From NCBI GenBank assembly GCA_025024175.1, contig QCXZ01000041.1, forward strand, positions 25,105,786 to 25,169,785: DNA of 64,000 bases, given 5' to 3'. The stretch is from Rhyzopertha dominica (taxonomy: Eukaryota; Arthropoda; Insecta; Coleoptera; Bostrichidae). Positions 49,111 through 58,914 of this stretch are shown here, piece by piece. A program made the translations under genes and the position numbers. Numbering within the stretch: position 1 is the first letter of the stretch; each line of letters starts with the position of its first letter. The notes under the pieces were generated by a model, which was given only the letters and a program-made list of their open reading frames with translations, searched no databases and was not told the DNA's origin.

Positions 49111-49560
49111 ACAAGCAGAACTGTTAAATGCATGGCAAATTTGATCGTCAGATATTTTTAATAGCAATAAAAAATTTATTACATGACCAACAAAAATATT
49201 TTTTTGTCAAAATTATGATAGACAAAAGTTTACGGAGATAGAAAAGTTTTACAAAAGAACAGACTTCTTTATAAAAAATATTTTAAACATGTCAAAAAAC
49301 CGCTTTATAAATTAGAGCGCTTTTATAAATAGTTCACTGCTTATTTATTATAATTATTCGAATAGAACAAAAGTGCCTGTAACCATGGCTGTAACAGTAA
49401 ACAAGCAGAACTGTCAAAATCAAGTCACATTTGACCATTAGATATTACCTATTAATAGAGATAAAAATTACATTTCCTTTACATAAAATTTTCCAAGAGA
49501 AAAATAGTTTTGAAATTGAAAATCCTGAGCCTTTTTATAAATATGTTTCCTCTTTTTCTT
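49111..49560 (+). repeat. Degenerate direct duplication, about 290 bp
   Basis: ACAAGCAGAACTGT occurs at 49111 and 49401, followed in both by a related series: ATTTGATCGTCAGATATT versus ATTTGACCATTAGATATT, an AATAG-rich block, and near the end CTTTTATAAATA. It reads as an old two-unit tandem duplication with no coding potential. Confidence 0.5.
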
Positions 49561-50339
49561 TAGACGAACACCACTGACAACTATAAATAAAAAATAGTGA
49601 AAAATGAGCGTATTAATTAAAGCTGTCATAGCAATTTAATGCAAATCGTAAAAACAGTTTGTTTGCTGACTTTTACACAAGCATTTTTGGACCAAATTAG
49701 GTCTAGTTAAATCGCTTAATTTTTATGTCGGAAACGTGCTAAAATGTCGTATATGTATTTCAGAGACACCCTATACTATAAACAGCGCATTCGTAACACT
49801 GAATCGTTAAAAGATTGATCTAATTATTTGTATCCTGAACTAGTCCAAGAAACAGAAATTACCTATAAAACAATAGAAATAGAAATAATACGGTGTAGGT
49901 ATTTAGATCTTTTTAATAAATATTTTTACAGTGTCCATTGTAAAATTCTACTACAGTTTCAATGAAAATTATTCTTTGGTAAGAGTTGCTCTTATTAGAT
50001 TCAACACAACGCAACGATTTCGGAATAATATCGATTTAAAACTCCCGCGTCGAGAACTTCGTACACATTCACCTAAAACATTTGCAGTTTATAAAATTAA
50101 ATGCTGTAAGCGATTACAGCGTTGCCAATAATATGGAGGTAATTACGTGCGCTGCAGTTAACGGAGGACACTGTGTATTGTAGACTTAACGCAGAAAATC
50201 GACGGTAGCGCTGTGGTACTTCCTAGAACTATTCTGTATAAATGCAAGTACGGGTACTGCCTAGTGACCTCCTCGACAAATTTCGTATTTAGACGTTTTA
50301 CGTCATCCTGAGTGCGTACACGCAANTTTTAANGCAAAA
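49561..50339. other. Unassigned DNA
   Basis: No supported gene. A 66-codon frame at 49931-50131 (+) is unrecognised. Region 50130-50290 is GC-richer than its surroundings. Confidence 0.35.
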
Positions 50340-50423
50340 CGTTGTCACCTCCGAAATCGGAGGAATTGACGTTATATATGAGGTGACAACGATCAGCCAG
50401 TATCTGTTTTTGAGGTGACAACG
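50340..50423. repeat. Perfect 12-bp inverted repeat plus third copy
   Basis: CGTTGTCACCTC (50340-50351) is mirrored by GAGGTGACAACG (50380-50391), and GAGGTGACAACG occurs again directly at 50412-50423. An inner perfect stem CCTCCG-AAAT-CGGAGG (50348-50363) overlaps the left arm. The block lies immediately beside the 3' tail of the RTE-like LINE. Confidence 0.7.
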
Positions 50424-50432
50424 TACCATGCA

Positions 50433-50435
<3 letters not shown>

Positions 50436-50472
<37 letters not shown>
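50436..50472. repeat. (AT)n microsatellite at the LINE 3' end
   Basis: About 18 AT units, about 50 bp after the LINE stop codon on the minus strand. RTE-type elements commonly end in a short simple-sequence tail rather than poly-A, so this is probably the element's own tail. Confidence 0.9.
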
Positions 50473-50474
<2 letters not shown>

Positions 50475-50522
50475 CGTTCACCCATCTACCTTTCGGTGTA
50501 GGGTAGTCTCTTAGATATCGTA

Positions 50523-52550
50523 TTAACCATGCACAAAATGTTGCCACTGCTTTTTGTCTCTTGCCAGCACTTTTGCTTCTGTCCAACTAGAACCCTTCTT
50601 CCTTAAAATTTCACCCATGTTACTGTCCCATGTGTTCCTTGGTCGTTCCCTTCTTTTCACTTCACCAGCTTTGGCTTCCCATACTCTTCTGACCTGCCTG
50701 TCTTCATTCATCCGGATTAAATGTCCCCACCACGCAACCTGCCTTGTTTCGATGAAGTCCAATAATGACTGTACTTTCAGATGTTCTCGTATCTGATCGT
50801 TTCTTATTCTGTCTCTTTTAGTTATTCCCATTACTCCTCTGAGGTATTTCATTTCCACTGCTTGTAATTTGCTTTTCTGGCTCCTTGTCAACACCCATGA
50901 TTCACACCCATATGTTAGGATAGGCCGACAGATTGTTTTGTACACACTTAGCTTCGTTTCTACAGAAACTTCTTTTTTGTATGTCAGGCTTTTGTACAAA
51001 GCTTGCTGCACTTTCACTGTGTTCTGTATTCGCTGGTTTATTTCCACTTCTTGGTTTCCACTCCTTTCAATGCTCACACCTAAGTATTTATACTGTTGCA
51101 CCTGCTCAATTATCTTGTCATCAATCTTTATATTCATGTCGGTTTGTTCCTGTGCTACTAACATTACTTTTGTTTTATCAGTGTTTATTTTCATTCCCGC
51201 TTCTTTCATAACCATGTTCCATGTTGTTATACTATCCTGTAATGTTCCTTCGTTATCAGCCATGATTACTATATCGTCAGCAAAAGCACATTCTGACATT
51301 TTAACCTTTTTCATCTTAAAGTATCCTATTTCCACTTTCTTTGTCACTACAGTGCATTTCTTAATTATTTTGTTTATGTAAATTATAAACAGCAATGGGC
51401 TTAGTGCTCCTCCTTGACTTAAACCTTCCTTTATGTCAAATTCCTCTGATTTCATCTTTTTAAATATTATGTAGTTAACATTTCTTTTATATAAGCTCTG
51501 TATAACTCTTATTAGTTTGTTGCGGACTCCTATCTCACTCAATGTTTTCCACATTTCTTCTCGAGGCACTCTATCAAAGGCTTTCTCAAGATCAATGAAA
51601 GCGAGGCACATTTTTCTTCTTTGTTTTAGTATTTTCTCTATTGCCTGTTTTAGGGTGAATATGTGATCGTGCACACTTCTTCCCTTCCTGAACGCACTTT
51701 GGGTTTCTAAAAGCTCTCCTTCAACTGTTGTTCTTAATATAGTGTCTATTATTCGCTCATATATCTTCATAGCTGTGCATTTTACTGTGATTCCTCTGTG
51801 ATTTTTACATTCTCTTTTGTCCCCTCCTTTAAACAATGGAATCATAATTCCCTTTTCCCAGTCCTTAGGTATAATCTCATTTTTCCATGCTGCTCTCATT
51901 ATATGAAGTAGAAGTTGCATACCTCTTTCTCCCATGTTCCTTATCATCTCAGAATTGATCTTATCATGGCCCGCCATCTTTCCGTATTTTGTAGCTATCA
52001 CCGCCTTCTTCAACATTTCCATTGTGATTTCGTCCTCTTCAGCTTGCTGTTCTGAGCTGCCTGTTGCAGTTTTTTCTGGCCTTTCTCTATATTGGTCGAG
52101 AGTTGTCAGCAGATCTTCAAAGTATTGCCTCCATCGTTGCATTACCTCCCCTTCGTTAGTTAATAATTCTCCTTTGTCATTCTTTATTGAGATGCTTTGC
52201 TCTGTTTTGTCTGTTCTTAATGTCTTCATCACTTTGTAAAATAATTTTTGGTTACCTTTGCTGTCTTTCTCTAATTTGTCTCCAAAGTCTCTCCAAGCTT
52301 TCTCTTTTTCTGTTTTGACTAGTAGTTTCACTTTGGTTCTCTGTTCTCTGTATAACTTGTATGCATCTTCGGTTTTCTTTCTCAGGTAAGCATTCCATGC
52401 TGCCTTCTTCTCTTTGACTTGCCGTTTTACCTCATTAGTCCACCAGCATGTTTGTTTCTTTGCACTTCTTGTTTTGGTGACCCCACATACCTGTTTTGCA
52501 GCATTAATGAGGATGTTTTTGAATATAGACCAAGATTGTTCTATGTGCAT
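50523..52550 (-). CDS. RTE-like LINE reverse transcriptase (endonuclease missing), open frame intact
   Basis: An uninterrupted 675-codon frame encoding the reverse transcriptase that copies LINE RNA at nicked chromosomal DNA. Visible motifs: a basic, coiled-coil-like N-terminal part (residues 25-110); RT entry GIMIPLFKGGDKRECKNHRG (about 234-253); QSAFRKGRSVHDHIF (284-298); the first catalytic Asp in AFIDLEKAFDRVP (Asp320); GLSQGGALSPLLF (376-388); the FADD box (Asp425-Asp426); QYKYLGVSI (486-494); and the RTE-style C-terminus RDRIRNDQIREHL with RQVAWWGHLIRMNEDR. The ATG at 52550 is an internal Met of the original ORF, since in-frame coding sequence continues a little upstream. Lack of stops implies a fairly recent insertion. 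Retrotransposition is unlikely without the endonuclease. Confidence 0.93.
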   Translation of the reverse strand: MHIEQSWSIFKNILINAAKQVCGVTKTRSAKKQTCWWTNEVKRQVKEKKAAWNAYLRKKTEDAYKLYREQRTKVKLLVKTEKEKAWRDFGDKLEKDSKGNQKLFYKVMKTLRTDKTEQSISIKNDKGELLTNEGEVMQRWRQYFEDLLTTLDQYRERPEKTATGSSEQQAEEDEITMEMLKKAVIATKYGKMAGHDKINSEMIRNMGERGMQLLLHIMRAAWKNEIIPKDWEKGIMIPLFKGGDKRECKNHRGITVKCTAMKIYERIIDTILRTTVEGELLETQSAFRKGRSVHDHIFTLKQAIEKILKQRRKMCLAFIDLEKAFDRVPREEMWKTLSEIGVRNKLIRVIQSLYKRNVNYIIFKKMKSEEFDIKEGLSQGGALSPLLFIIYINKIIKKCTVVTKKVEIGYFKMKKVKMSECAFADDIVIMADNEGTLQDSITTWNMVMKEAGMKINTDKTKVMLVAQEQTDMNIKIDDKIIEQVQQYKYLGVSIERSGNQEVEINQRIQNTVKVQQALYKSLTYKKEVSVETKLSVYKTICRPILTYGCESWVLTRSQKSKLQAVEMKYLRGVMGITKRDRIRNDQIREHLKVQSLLDFIETRQVAWWGHLIRMNEDRQVRRVWEAKAGEVKRRERPRNTWDSNMGEILRKKGSSWTEAKVLARDKKQWQHFVHG

Positions 52551-52963
52551 GTTGTATATCTCTCTTTCATGGTTAACGATATTCTTGGTGTTTTATTATT
52601 TTATTAAAATTATATTGAAACCGGAAGGACAATGAAGTGTACATGCGCGGATAATCGCATATATGCTCCGACCAAGAAGGTCGAAATTCGCTTGCGTAAG
52701 AATGGGGTTGTAGCCCTCGATCACAAATCGTTATTGCAACACATTTGTAGGTTTTCCTAGACCCAATGAAGTGAGATACTAGCAACAAAAAAAAATTCTG
52801 ATGTTATATTGTATTATTCTCGCCATCTAAAGTTTTCCGCCAAATTCAAATATTGCTAGCAACGTCACTTGACCCGACTAGAGTGGGGAGTATGGTGGGA
52901 TCGCATTTCGCCACGGTAAATCTACCGTGATTTCGCGTTTGACTCATAGAAGGGACATCTGTT

Positions 52964-53513
52964 CAGTGTTGCCAACTTAGCGGATAAAATTCTCGCCCAA
53001 TAGAAAAATATACGTTTTAGCGGTTAGCGGATATTTTAATGGAATAAGAAAGTTTTTAATTAATTTTAACTGTTTCATTTTAGCGTATGAATATGGGAAC
53101 CTTAGATATGAAGTATCTAAAATCGATTTATTTATGCTAGGTGACTCGATGATTACTGTATTCCTTGCCTGGGAAGTATTATATTTCCTGCTTTTTTACC
53201 TACCAATCCAAAATTTTACCAACGTCTCACTAGTGCTTGTGTGTTTCACGTTGCAGCTCAGACTGTCAGATGAAGCAGATATTATTATCTTAAACCAAGT
53301 AAAAAGCAAAGAAACATATTTCTGGAAGGAACACGATGAGGTCGACAACAAAATTTTTAACGTTATAGCATAATACGTAAGAAACTAATAATTATTTATG
53401 TAAAATAAACAATAAATTCCCTTGAATTACAACAGATTACCCTGTCTTAAAAATTTTAGCGGATTCAATGCCGCAATCTAGCGGAATTTCTATCAGCTCC
53501 AGTGGCAACACTG
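52964..53513. mobile_element. Nested 550-bp element with CAGTGTTGCCA ends
   Basis: Perfect 11-bp terminal inverted repeats CAGTGTTGCCA (52964-52974) and TGGCAACACTG (53503-53513). Partial inverted similarity continues outward (ATCTGT/ACAGAT) and inward: TAGCGG motifs recur near both ends. CAG-starting ends are common in hAT elements. An internal 79-codon frame (53134-53373, +) is unrecognised. The flanking 8-mers CATCTGTT and TACAGATA are not duplicates, so the superfamily is tentative. Confidence 0.5.
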
Positions 53514-53612
53514 TACAGATAGACAGATGATCTGTTTGTTGTTTGTTTACATTTGCGTTTGGCTTGGTTTTGCGAGGAGGATTTGTATTTTATATTTTAG
53601 CCTCTATTTTCT

Positions 53613-53767
53613 TTAACACAAGCGACTTGCTGTTAGTGCTACATCTACAGCATCACACCATAATTTTCTTCTCAATTTTTCTTCGGGTACAATCAAAAAT
53701 TTCTTCTCTAGAGCAACAATACTAGTATTTGCGCATGTTGGCACAAAATATTTCTTTTCAGCAGCCA
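53613..53767 (-). pseudogene. THAP first-exon remnant, copy 1
   Basis: Minus-strand frame starting at the ATG at 53767: MAAEKKYFVPTCANTSI, then KKFLIVPEEKLRRKLWCDAV, then DVALTASRLC and a stop. The pattern (K)xFVPxCxNTS...KxFxxVPxxxxxRxxW is the first half of a THAP zinc finger as found in insect THAP proteins. The first Cys appears replaced by Tyr (KKYFVPTC; the copy at 42.5 kb has KKCFVPAC). The second half of the domain (C-x2-H, AVPTIF) is absent, so either an intron starts near WCDAVD or the gene is truncated. The frame remains open upstream to 53957 without similarity. Confidence 0.6.
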
Positions 53768-54321
53768 TTTCGTCCGCGTTTTGAACGATATAATCGTGAT
53801 CGATAAACAAAAGCAAAAAACACACGAGGGTTACTGAGAGGTTATGAATGACGCTCATATTCGTTTGTTCGTCGGCAGTTGACAGCGAAAAACACGCATA
53901 GGCAACTGGAACGCTGAAAATTATTGTGCCCTGGCAACAACACACAGCTGCTGCCAATCACAAGCGGCAGGGTCAACCTACGTCACACATTCAAATATTT
54001 AAACTTTACCATTTTTTTACGTTTATCTAAGCGATTTGGAAAAAAAGATGAATAAACAGGGGTCTATTATTTTTTATGTAGATTCATATTCTGCAATAAA
54101 AAAAATGTGGTCTACAACCCCATTGGGACGCCTGCGTTTTGAAAGTCCTAGCGATCTAGGTTCTAGGATAATTATTTGACATATGCACTTAACCTCAAAT
54201 GCCAGATGCAACTACTTTTTAATAAAATTATTGGTACGTTTGTGTCAATATTTCCCCCTGGTTTACGAGTAGTAGTCATAAAGCGCATGCGCGGGATTGT
54301 CCTCCCAGTTTCAATATAATT

Positions 54322-55302
54322 ATGTGGTCTTGATTACTTTTTATAGAAAGCAAACAAATAAAATCTACGCTTGAAACAATTTGTTCAATTGTAGTGTTCA
54401 GAGGTCATTGACACTTGTCTGAATAAACTACAACGGATGCGCATGCGAGAAGCGCGATAGCTAGTTATGTCGGTGTTGTCCAAGCTATTTGAACGTCATT
54501 AATATTTCTGTCGGCGTTTGCAGTTTGTGTCGGTTTATTAGCATTTATTTGCAAAATATAGGTTTCTAATTGAAATCAGATATTGTAATGGCCAAGTAAT
54601 ATCTAATTATCACTTAATGCAGTATGTATCGTAGCAAAGTTGTAGGTATAGTCTGGTAATAAATTGTTGCAACTGAAAAACGCGCAAAGAAAATGTTTTT
54701 ATGACGGTTTTTCTCCAAAGAAGACCAAAATTCGTTTATTGTACATTTAAAGTCAAGCGACACGAGAAATTACGTGAGCTTTACTGTGTGTGGCCTTGCG
54801 TTGTTATGAAGGAGCAGTACCTATCAGCAGATAGGACAATCCCGCCTTTTGCGACGATACTCAAGCTCTCGCCTACACCTAACCTAAACCTTGTCTAAAA
54901 GGTTACAGTAATAAGGTGCGTCCATGAGTGAACGTTCCTGTAAAAAAACGTGTGGATCTCCTTTTAGACCCCAAAAAACATTCACGGAAATTCGCAAAGT
55001 TTGCGTCTGACAGATTCTCGATCCGCCCATGGTCTTCCTTAAACGCGTATCAAATCTTTACTCTTATCAATGAATGAATAGTATCTTTCCCGAATTGAGT
55101 CTGCATGGTTAAGTAATTTTACAATGATATATTGCGCATCAGGCAGCGGCACATTTACCTCACTCATCGTAGCGGCGTATAAACAAAACCAGGTAGACGA
55201 CGGACATGCTGGTTTTTCTGCTCTAGGCATCTCCACCTAACAATTCATACCTGTCCTCTATAAGTAGCTGTTCCTCCCGACGCTCGGTAGAGTAAGGCTC
55301 GT
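54322..55302. other. Unassigned DNA with a stray transposon-end motif
   Basis: AGGACAATCCCGC at 54834-54846 is the same 13-mer found (inverted) just inside the right end of the 52608-54321 segment, so a relic of another copy may lie here. The minus frame 55039-55236 (PLPDAQYIIVKLLNHADSI) is unrecognised and may belong with the remnant at 55303-55509. Confidence 0.35.
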
Positions 55303-55509
55303 TTATATTTGAGGCACCTTATTAATTATTGGATCACTTGTTATCGTAGCCATCTTCATATCTTCCATTGTAGCCTTTCTTGAAATTATTCTAGCACTGT
55401 GTCTCCTAAAACGTTTTAAATCTTTATGTATTGCATCTTGAGCTTCTTCTGGCATCATTTGCCCTATTGGAACAACGAACGATTTAAANATTTTCGCTTC
55501 NAGTATCAA
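55303..55509 (-). pseudogene. Transposon-like protein C-terminal remnant
   Basis: Minus-strand frame with VVPIGQMMPEEAQDAIHKDL, then KRFRRHSARIISRKATMEDM, then ITSDPII. The combination GQMxEEAQxAxxKDxKRFRxxxxR followed by TMED and (I/S)SDP recalls a segment I know from many uncharacterised transposon-like insect proteins. I cannot name the superfamily. Two N bases fall inside and the upstream sequence (55510 on) holds more N bases and stops, so it is treated as a broken fragment. Confidence 0.4.
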
Positions 55510-56657
55510 TANTTTTTATATAGTTGGTGGGACNAACTACCAATTANACATATAAAGCTGTGTAATTTATAATGCATAATTTTCAAATATTTCACTATAA
55601 ATTTGCAAACCACTAGATATGGTACGTGATATTATTGATAGAGGGAATATTAATATTTCGTCGACACCTGTAATAAGTGCAGCTAGCTATGAATTAAAAA
55701 AAATACTCTCGCCGTATTCCAATTGTTAGCAGTATAGTACCAAAACCAGACGTAAGCATATCAACCAGAAGAGCCCTTTTTTACTGAATTTTGCATGCTG
55801 AATTTTCTAGTGTTCACAATCTTATTATCTTCTTGCTACATCTGCCATTTTTGTACTTGGAGTGTTGTAACTGATATGCTTTCGAAGTATTAGTTTAAGC
55901 ACGCAAACTAGANAACCAAAAATTAATGGATACTTGGTTTCCAATTCTGTTAGAATGACTTTGCACACAGTTCTTAGCTTTCAAGTCCGCTTTACAGATA
56001 ATCATGATACAATGTAAACTCTCTACTCACTTTGAGTCACATGAATGGTCTTAACTCCTTATTGAAATTTCTATAGGTTCGAGCTGAGCGCCCGCACTTT
56101 ACCTGCTTCTTCTCATACAAGGTTTTCGGTTTCCTTCTTTAAATATTAGTTAGACACAATGAGGTTGACAAATGGCGTTGTTTTTGTTAAAGTATTATAT
56201 CTTTATTGACAACAAGTTTCAAGTTGTCTTCTTCGTACAACACTGCTTATAATTTTGTTTGCCGGCTGCGCCATGGAATCCCATTTATAAACGATAGTCC
56301 AACAAAAAGTAACCTTATAACTAACATGCATGCCTTTGTTGCTTAAGTAAACATTAAGCTTTTATTATCGTACTCGCAATAATTTTTTTACACATATTTA
56401 CTGGTTATGAAAAGTAATAGGAGTTAAGGATTGATCACACGGTACTATTTCTTTATCCCATTTTAACTGGGAAACTGTAGGAATTTTCCTGTTTCGTTCT
56501 TTGCTACGTAATCACCTACAGTAAAATGTTAAATTACCAATGACTTCTGTTTGGTGTGCTGTATGTTTCAAGTCTTGCGGTTTACCTTTACCTGGTAATT
56601 CAAAGCGGTGAAAGTAAAGGGTAAAAAGATGTAGGTAATCGACCCTAACGTGCCACC
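55510..56657. other. Unassigned AT-rich DNA
   Basis: No supported gene. N bases near 55512-55547 and 55912. Confidence 0.4.
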
Positions 56658-56757
56658 AAAAGGAAGGAATTTGTGGAAGTATTTAAAATTTGCTCAGATC
56701 TCGTCACCTGCAAAATATGCACACAACAAATTAAAACTTCAGGTAATGTGATTGGTT
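56658..56757 (+). pseudogene. hAT-type BED zinc-finger remnant
   Basis: One frame reads PPKRKEFVEVFKICSDLVTC, then KICTQQIKTSGNV. CKIC followed about ten residues later by TSGN is the signature of the BED finger at the N-terminus of hAT transposases (W-x-(Y/F)-F ... C-x2-C ... SGNTxNLxxHL). An alternative frame at the same place gives WKYLK, so a frameshift may lie between. The His pair and the rest of the transposase are gone. It lies about 150 bp from a small hAT-like MITE. Confidence 0.5.
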
Positions 56758-56904
56758 TAGATTTTAATCACAGAGTCGACTTTAGCTTAACGTAGAGGAG
56801 GGTAAGTTAGCTAAATTTTTCACACGAATGTTGACATAAATTATGCATTGCTCAAAATTGTGCGGTTAAAATTACAAATGTTGACAACATTTGAGCTATG
56901 TGTG

Positions 56905-57094
56905 GCACAATGAGCCACCGATACCAAATATCGATACCTACTAGACACCTCTGATTCAATTCCTTATATAATAACATCGAGGAATTAGTATCGATACAAA
57001 TTTTCTATATATAGGCTCAGAATATCGACATTTTGACATTTTAGAAGTATCGTAAGCTTTGACTGTATCTAAATCGATATTTTTCCCATTGTGC
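56905..57094. mobile_element. Small TATCGATA-rich MITE-like element
   Basis: GCACAATG (56905-56912) and CATTGTGC (57087-57094) form short perfect inverted ends. In between, TATCGATA-related words occur five times (56928, 56987, 57023, 57048, 57074, approximately) in 170 bp. Non-autonomous hAT elements in insects often show such ATCGAT-rich interiors; no 8-bp target duplication was seen. Confidence 0.4.
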
Positions 57095-58914
57095 AATCTC
57101 TAACAATGACGGTAAGTTAGCTGTGGTCATTAGGTACAATTAATAGTTATAGCTGCTTTTTCGCCCATTTACATTATAGTGTGTAATAATAAAATTGTTT
57201 TTATAGGCTACATAGGTCAACATTTAAAACTAAAAAAAGTTTTATATCTCCCTGGCCGGGAGTCCAATCCGGGAGCTACAAAACTTTTTGATATCTAAAA
57301 TTGGCCTGATAAAACAACTATTACATACACATTAGGTATAACATAATGTATACATTTGCGTTATCTACACAGTCTTTTGTATCATATTCGCACGTATATT
57401 TGCCTATGTTGTTAAGCTGACATATAACATTACTAGATATATGAACATACATTTAAGAATTGGAGCCCCATACTTGGGCTATTTAGAGAATTACGCCCGA
57501 CAAGCTTTAACGCCTTTGGTTTCCGCTCCCAATTTGTGGTTTTCGAACCAGGCGATTCCCAGGAGGCAAGTTCACTCCCAGTGTCGTTCGAAACAAATTT
57601 ATTAACATAGTGAGTGGAATTAATCCTGTAGCGACCCGTTCGTCCATGATCCCAGTAATTAACCCACATTTGTAATGAATAAGCGCAAAATAGAGTAAGG
57701 CTTCCAATTAGGGGCCGGTTCCGAGAAATTATGCAGTTCTGCAACTAGAACGAGGTCTCGGTGATGATTCGAAAATGAACGCGTGGTTAGTGGTGTAGGC
57801 CAGGGGCTAATCGATAGCTAGGGATGTTCGCAGGCTAGACTTGCAGTTAACGTGTGGGGGCGGTTAGATATAGCCGTTGTCAGCGAAATTTAAGGTTCGA
57901 ACGTTGGCAACGGTGAGCGTTTATTGCAGTTCTGATTCAGTTCCATTGCACATATTCGTGTCGTTTAAAAAATAACACCCTTGTAATCGACCGCAGCTAG
58001 GTTAGGTGGAGTAACACATATTAATTATTACCTTAGCATACGCCGTTGTGGGTACAGTTCCATCATCTCATGGATAAGTCGCTTACTGGGTATACCGATT
58101 GCTGAAGCAATTTAAGAGATTTTGTACTGTTCCTGCGAAATTTTCCGTTTACTTGTTAATGGTTTTTCAGAATCATTACGATTGCATTTCTTTTAGTGTC
58201 AGAGCTACCAATCATAGAAGAGGAACGACCCGATATTTTGTTTCAGCCCCCAGTTTACACAATGTTACGGAAAGCTGTGCTGTACATACATTCGTGATGT
58301 CTGTATTCCCTATTAATTATAAAATTAACAATGTTTTAATAAAAGTCGCTGAANTCATAATCAATGGTACACATACTTTTATTATCTTTTGATTGAAAGC
58401 GCCGTTTACAATTTAATGTATAGTGAGGTTCAAAAGTAATGAATCGGTTGGTGCTTGTTTCTTCCCTAATATTGGCACAGTCTGAATTCTGTTCGGTATC
58501 CATGATAAAAGAATAGGTAAACCCGAGTGTTGCCGTTTTGTTTATTGGCAGTTCAGATTTTTCGGCCTAGAACTACTAATCAAGACATGTTATATTTATC
58601 CAGCGAGCATGCACTGAAGCGAAACATAATAATAGAGTTATCGATAAAAACTCCTAGCTGACTGCGAAAAATCCTGACATCTTCTAACTTAAACAAATTC
58701 TTAAGAGATATAATGCAGACCAGCAAGCCTAGCAAAGTTCCTTTTTGACTCTGACTTATGAGAAGCGATTAAAGTAAGTAGTAGATGCTCACTTTCTTGC
58801 AAGATCTTATTTATACGAGATATTATTTTACAAAGGGTAAAAGTATTCGAAACCTTATTTTCGAGTCGACCTCTTCAGAAGCAAATTCCTGTCTCCAAAA
58901 TTACCCGTAAGTCC
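57095..58914. other. Unassigned DNA
   Basis: No supported gene. CCGGGAGTCCAATCCGGGAG near 57256 resembles the complement of a tRNA T arm but lacks the rest. A GC-richer stretch at 57470-57950 includes a 103-codon frame (57433-57744, -) that I do not recognise. One N at 58354. Confidence 0.35.

Larger units (their letters stand above)
50436..52597 (-). mobile_element. 5'-truncated RTE-like LINE
   Basis: The insertion runs from the simple-repeat tail (50436) to about 52597. The in-frame coding sequence upstream of the first Met (NTKNIVNHEREIYN) meets TAA TAA at about 52598, marking the likely 5' truncation. The apurinic endonuclease domain expected upstream is absent. The very short 3' UTR (about 50 bp) fits the RTE clade. 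The 5' junction lies about 10 bp from the left end of the inverted-repeat segment at 52608. Target duplications were not resolved. Confidence 0.8.
52608..54321. mobile_element. Inverted-repeat-bounded segment carrying a THAP exon, candidate DNA transposon
   Basis: The left end AATTATATTGAAACCGGAAG, then GACAAT (52608-52633), is mirrored by ATTGTCCTCCCAGTTTCAAT, then ATAATT (54296-54321): 24 of 26 positions agree. Further in, AATGGGGTTGTAG (52701-52713) is mirrored perfectly by CTACAACCCCATT (54112-54124), so inverted homology extends beyond the tips. Inside lie a smaller nested element (52964-53513) and a minus-strand THAP exon (53613-53767). THAP domains are the DNA-binding part of P-type transposases, so a P-like or other THAP-using transposon is possible, but no catalytic domain and no target duplication were found. 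Confidence 0.55.

Noticed and set aside
50554..52635. Long plus-strand open frames (for example 170 codons at 50869-51381)
   Set aside because: They are antisense to the LINE reverse transcriptase, whose motifs are unmistakable on the minus strand.
52912..52929. CACGGTA-AATC-TACCGTG stem as a regulatory operator
   Set aside because: A perfect 7-bp stem, but isolated, with no gene beside it; short palindromes of this size are expected by chance in 64 kb.
57245..57290. tRNA T-arm-like CCGGGAGTCCAATCCGGGAG
   Set aside because: The loop does not fit TTCGA and no D or anticodon arm could be built around it.
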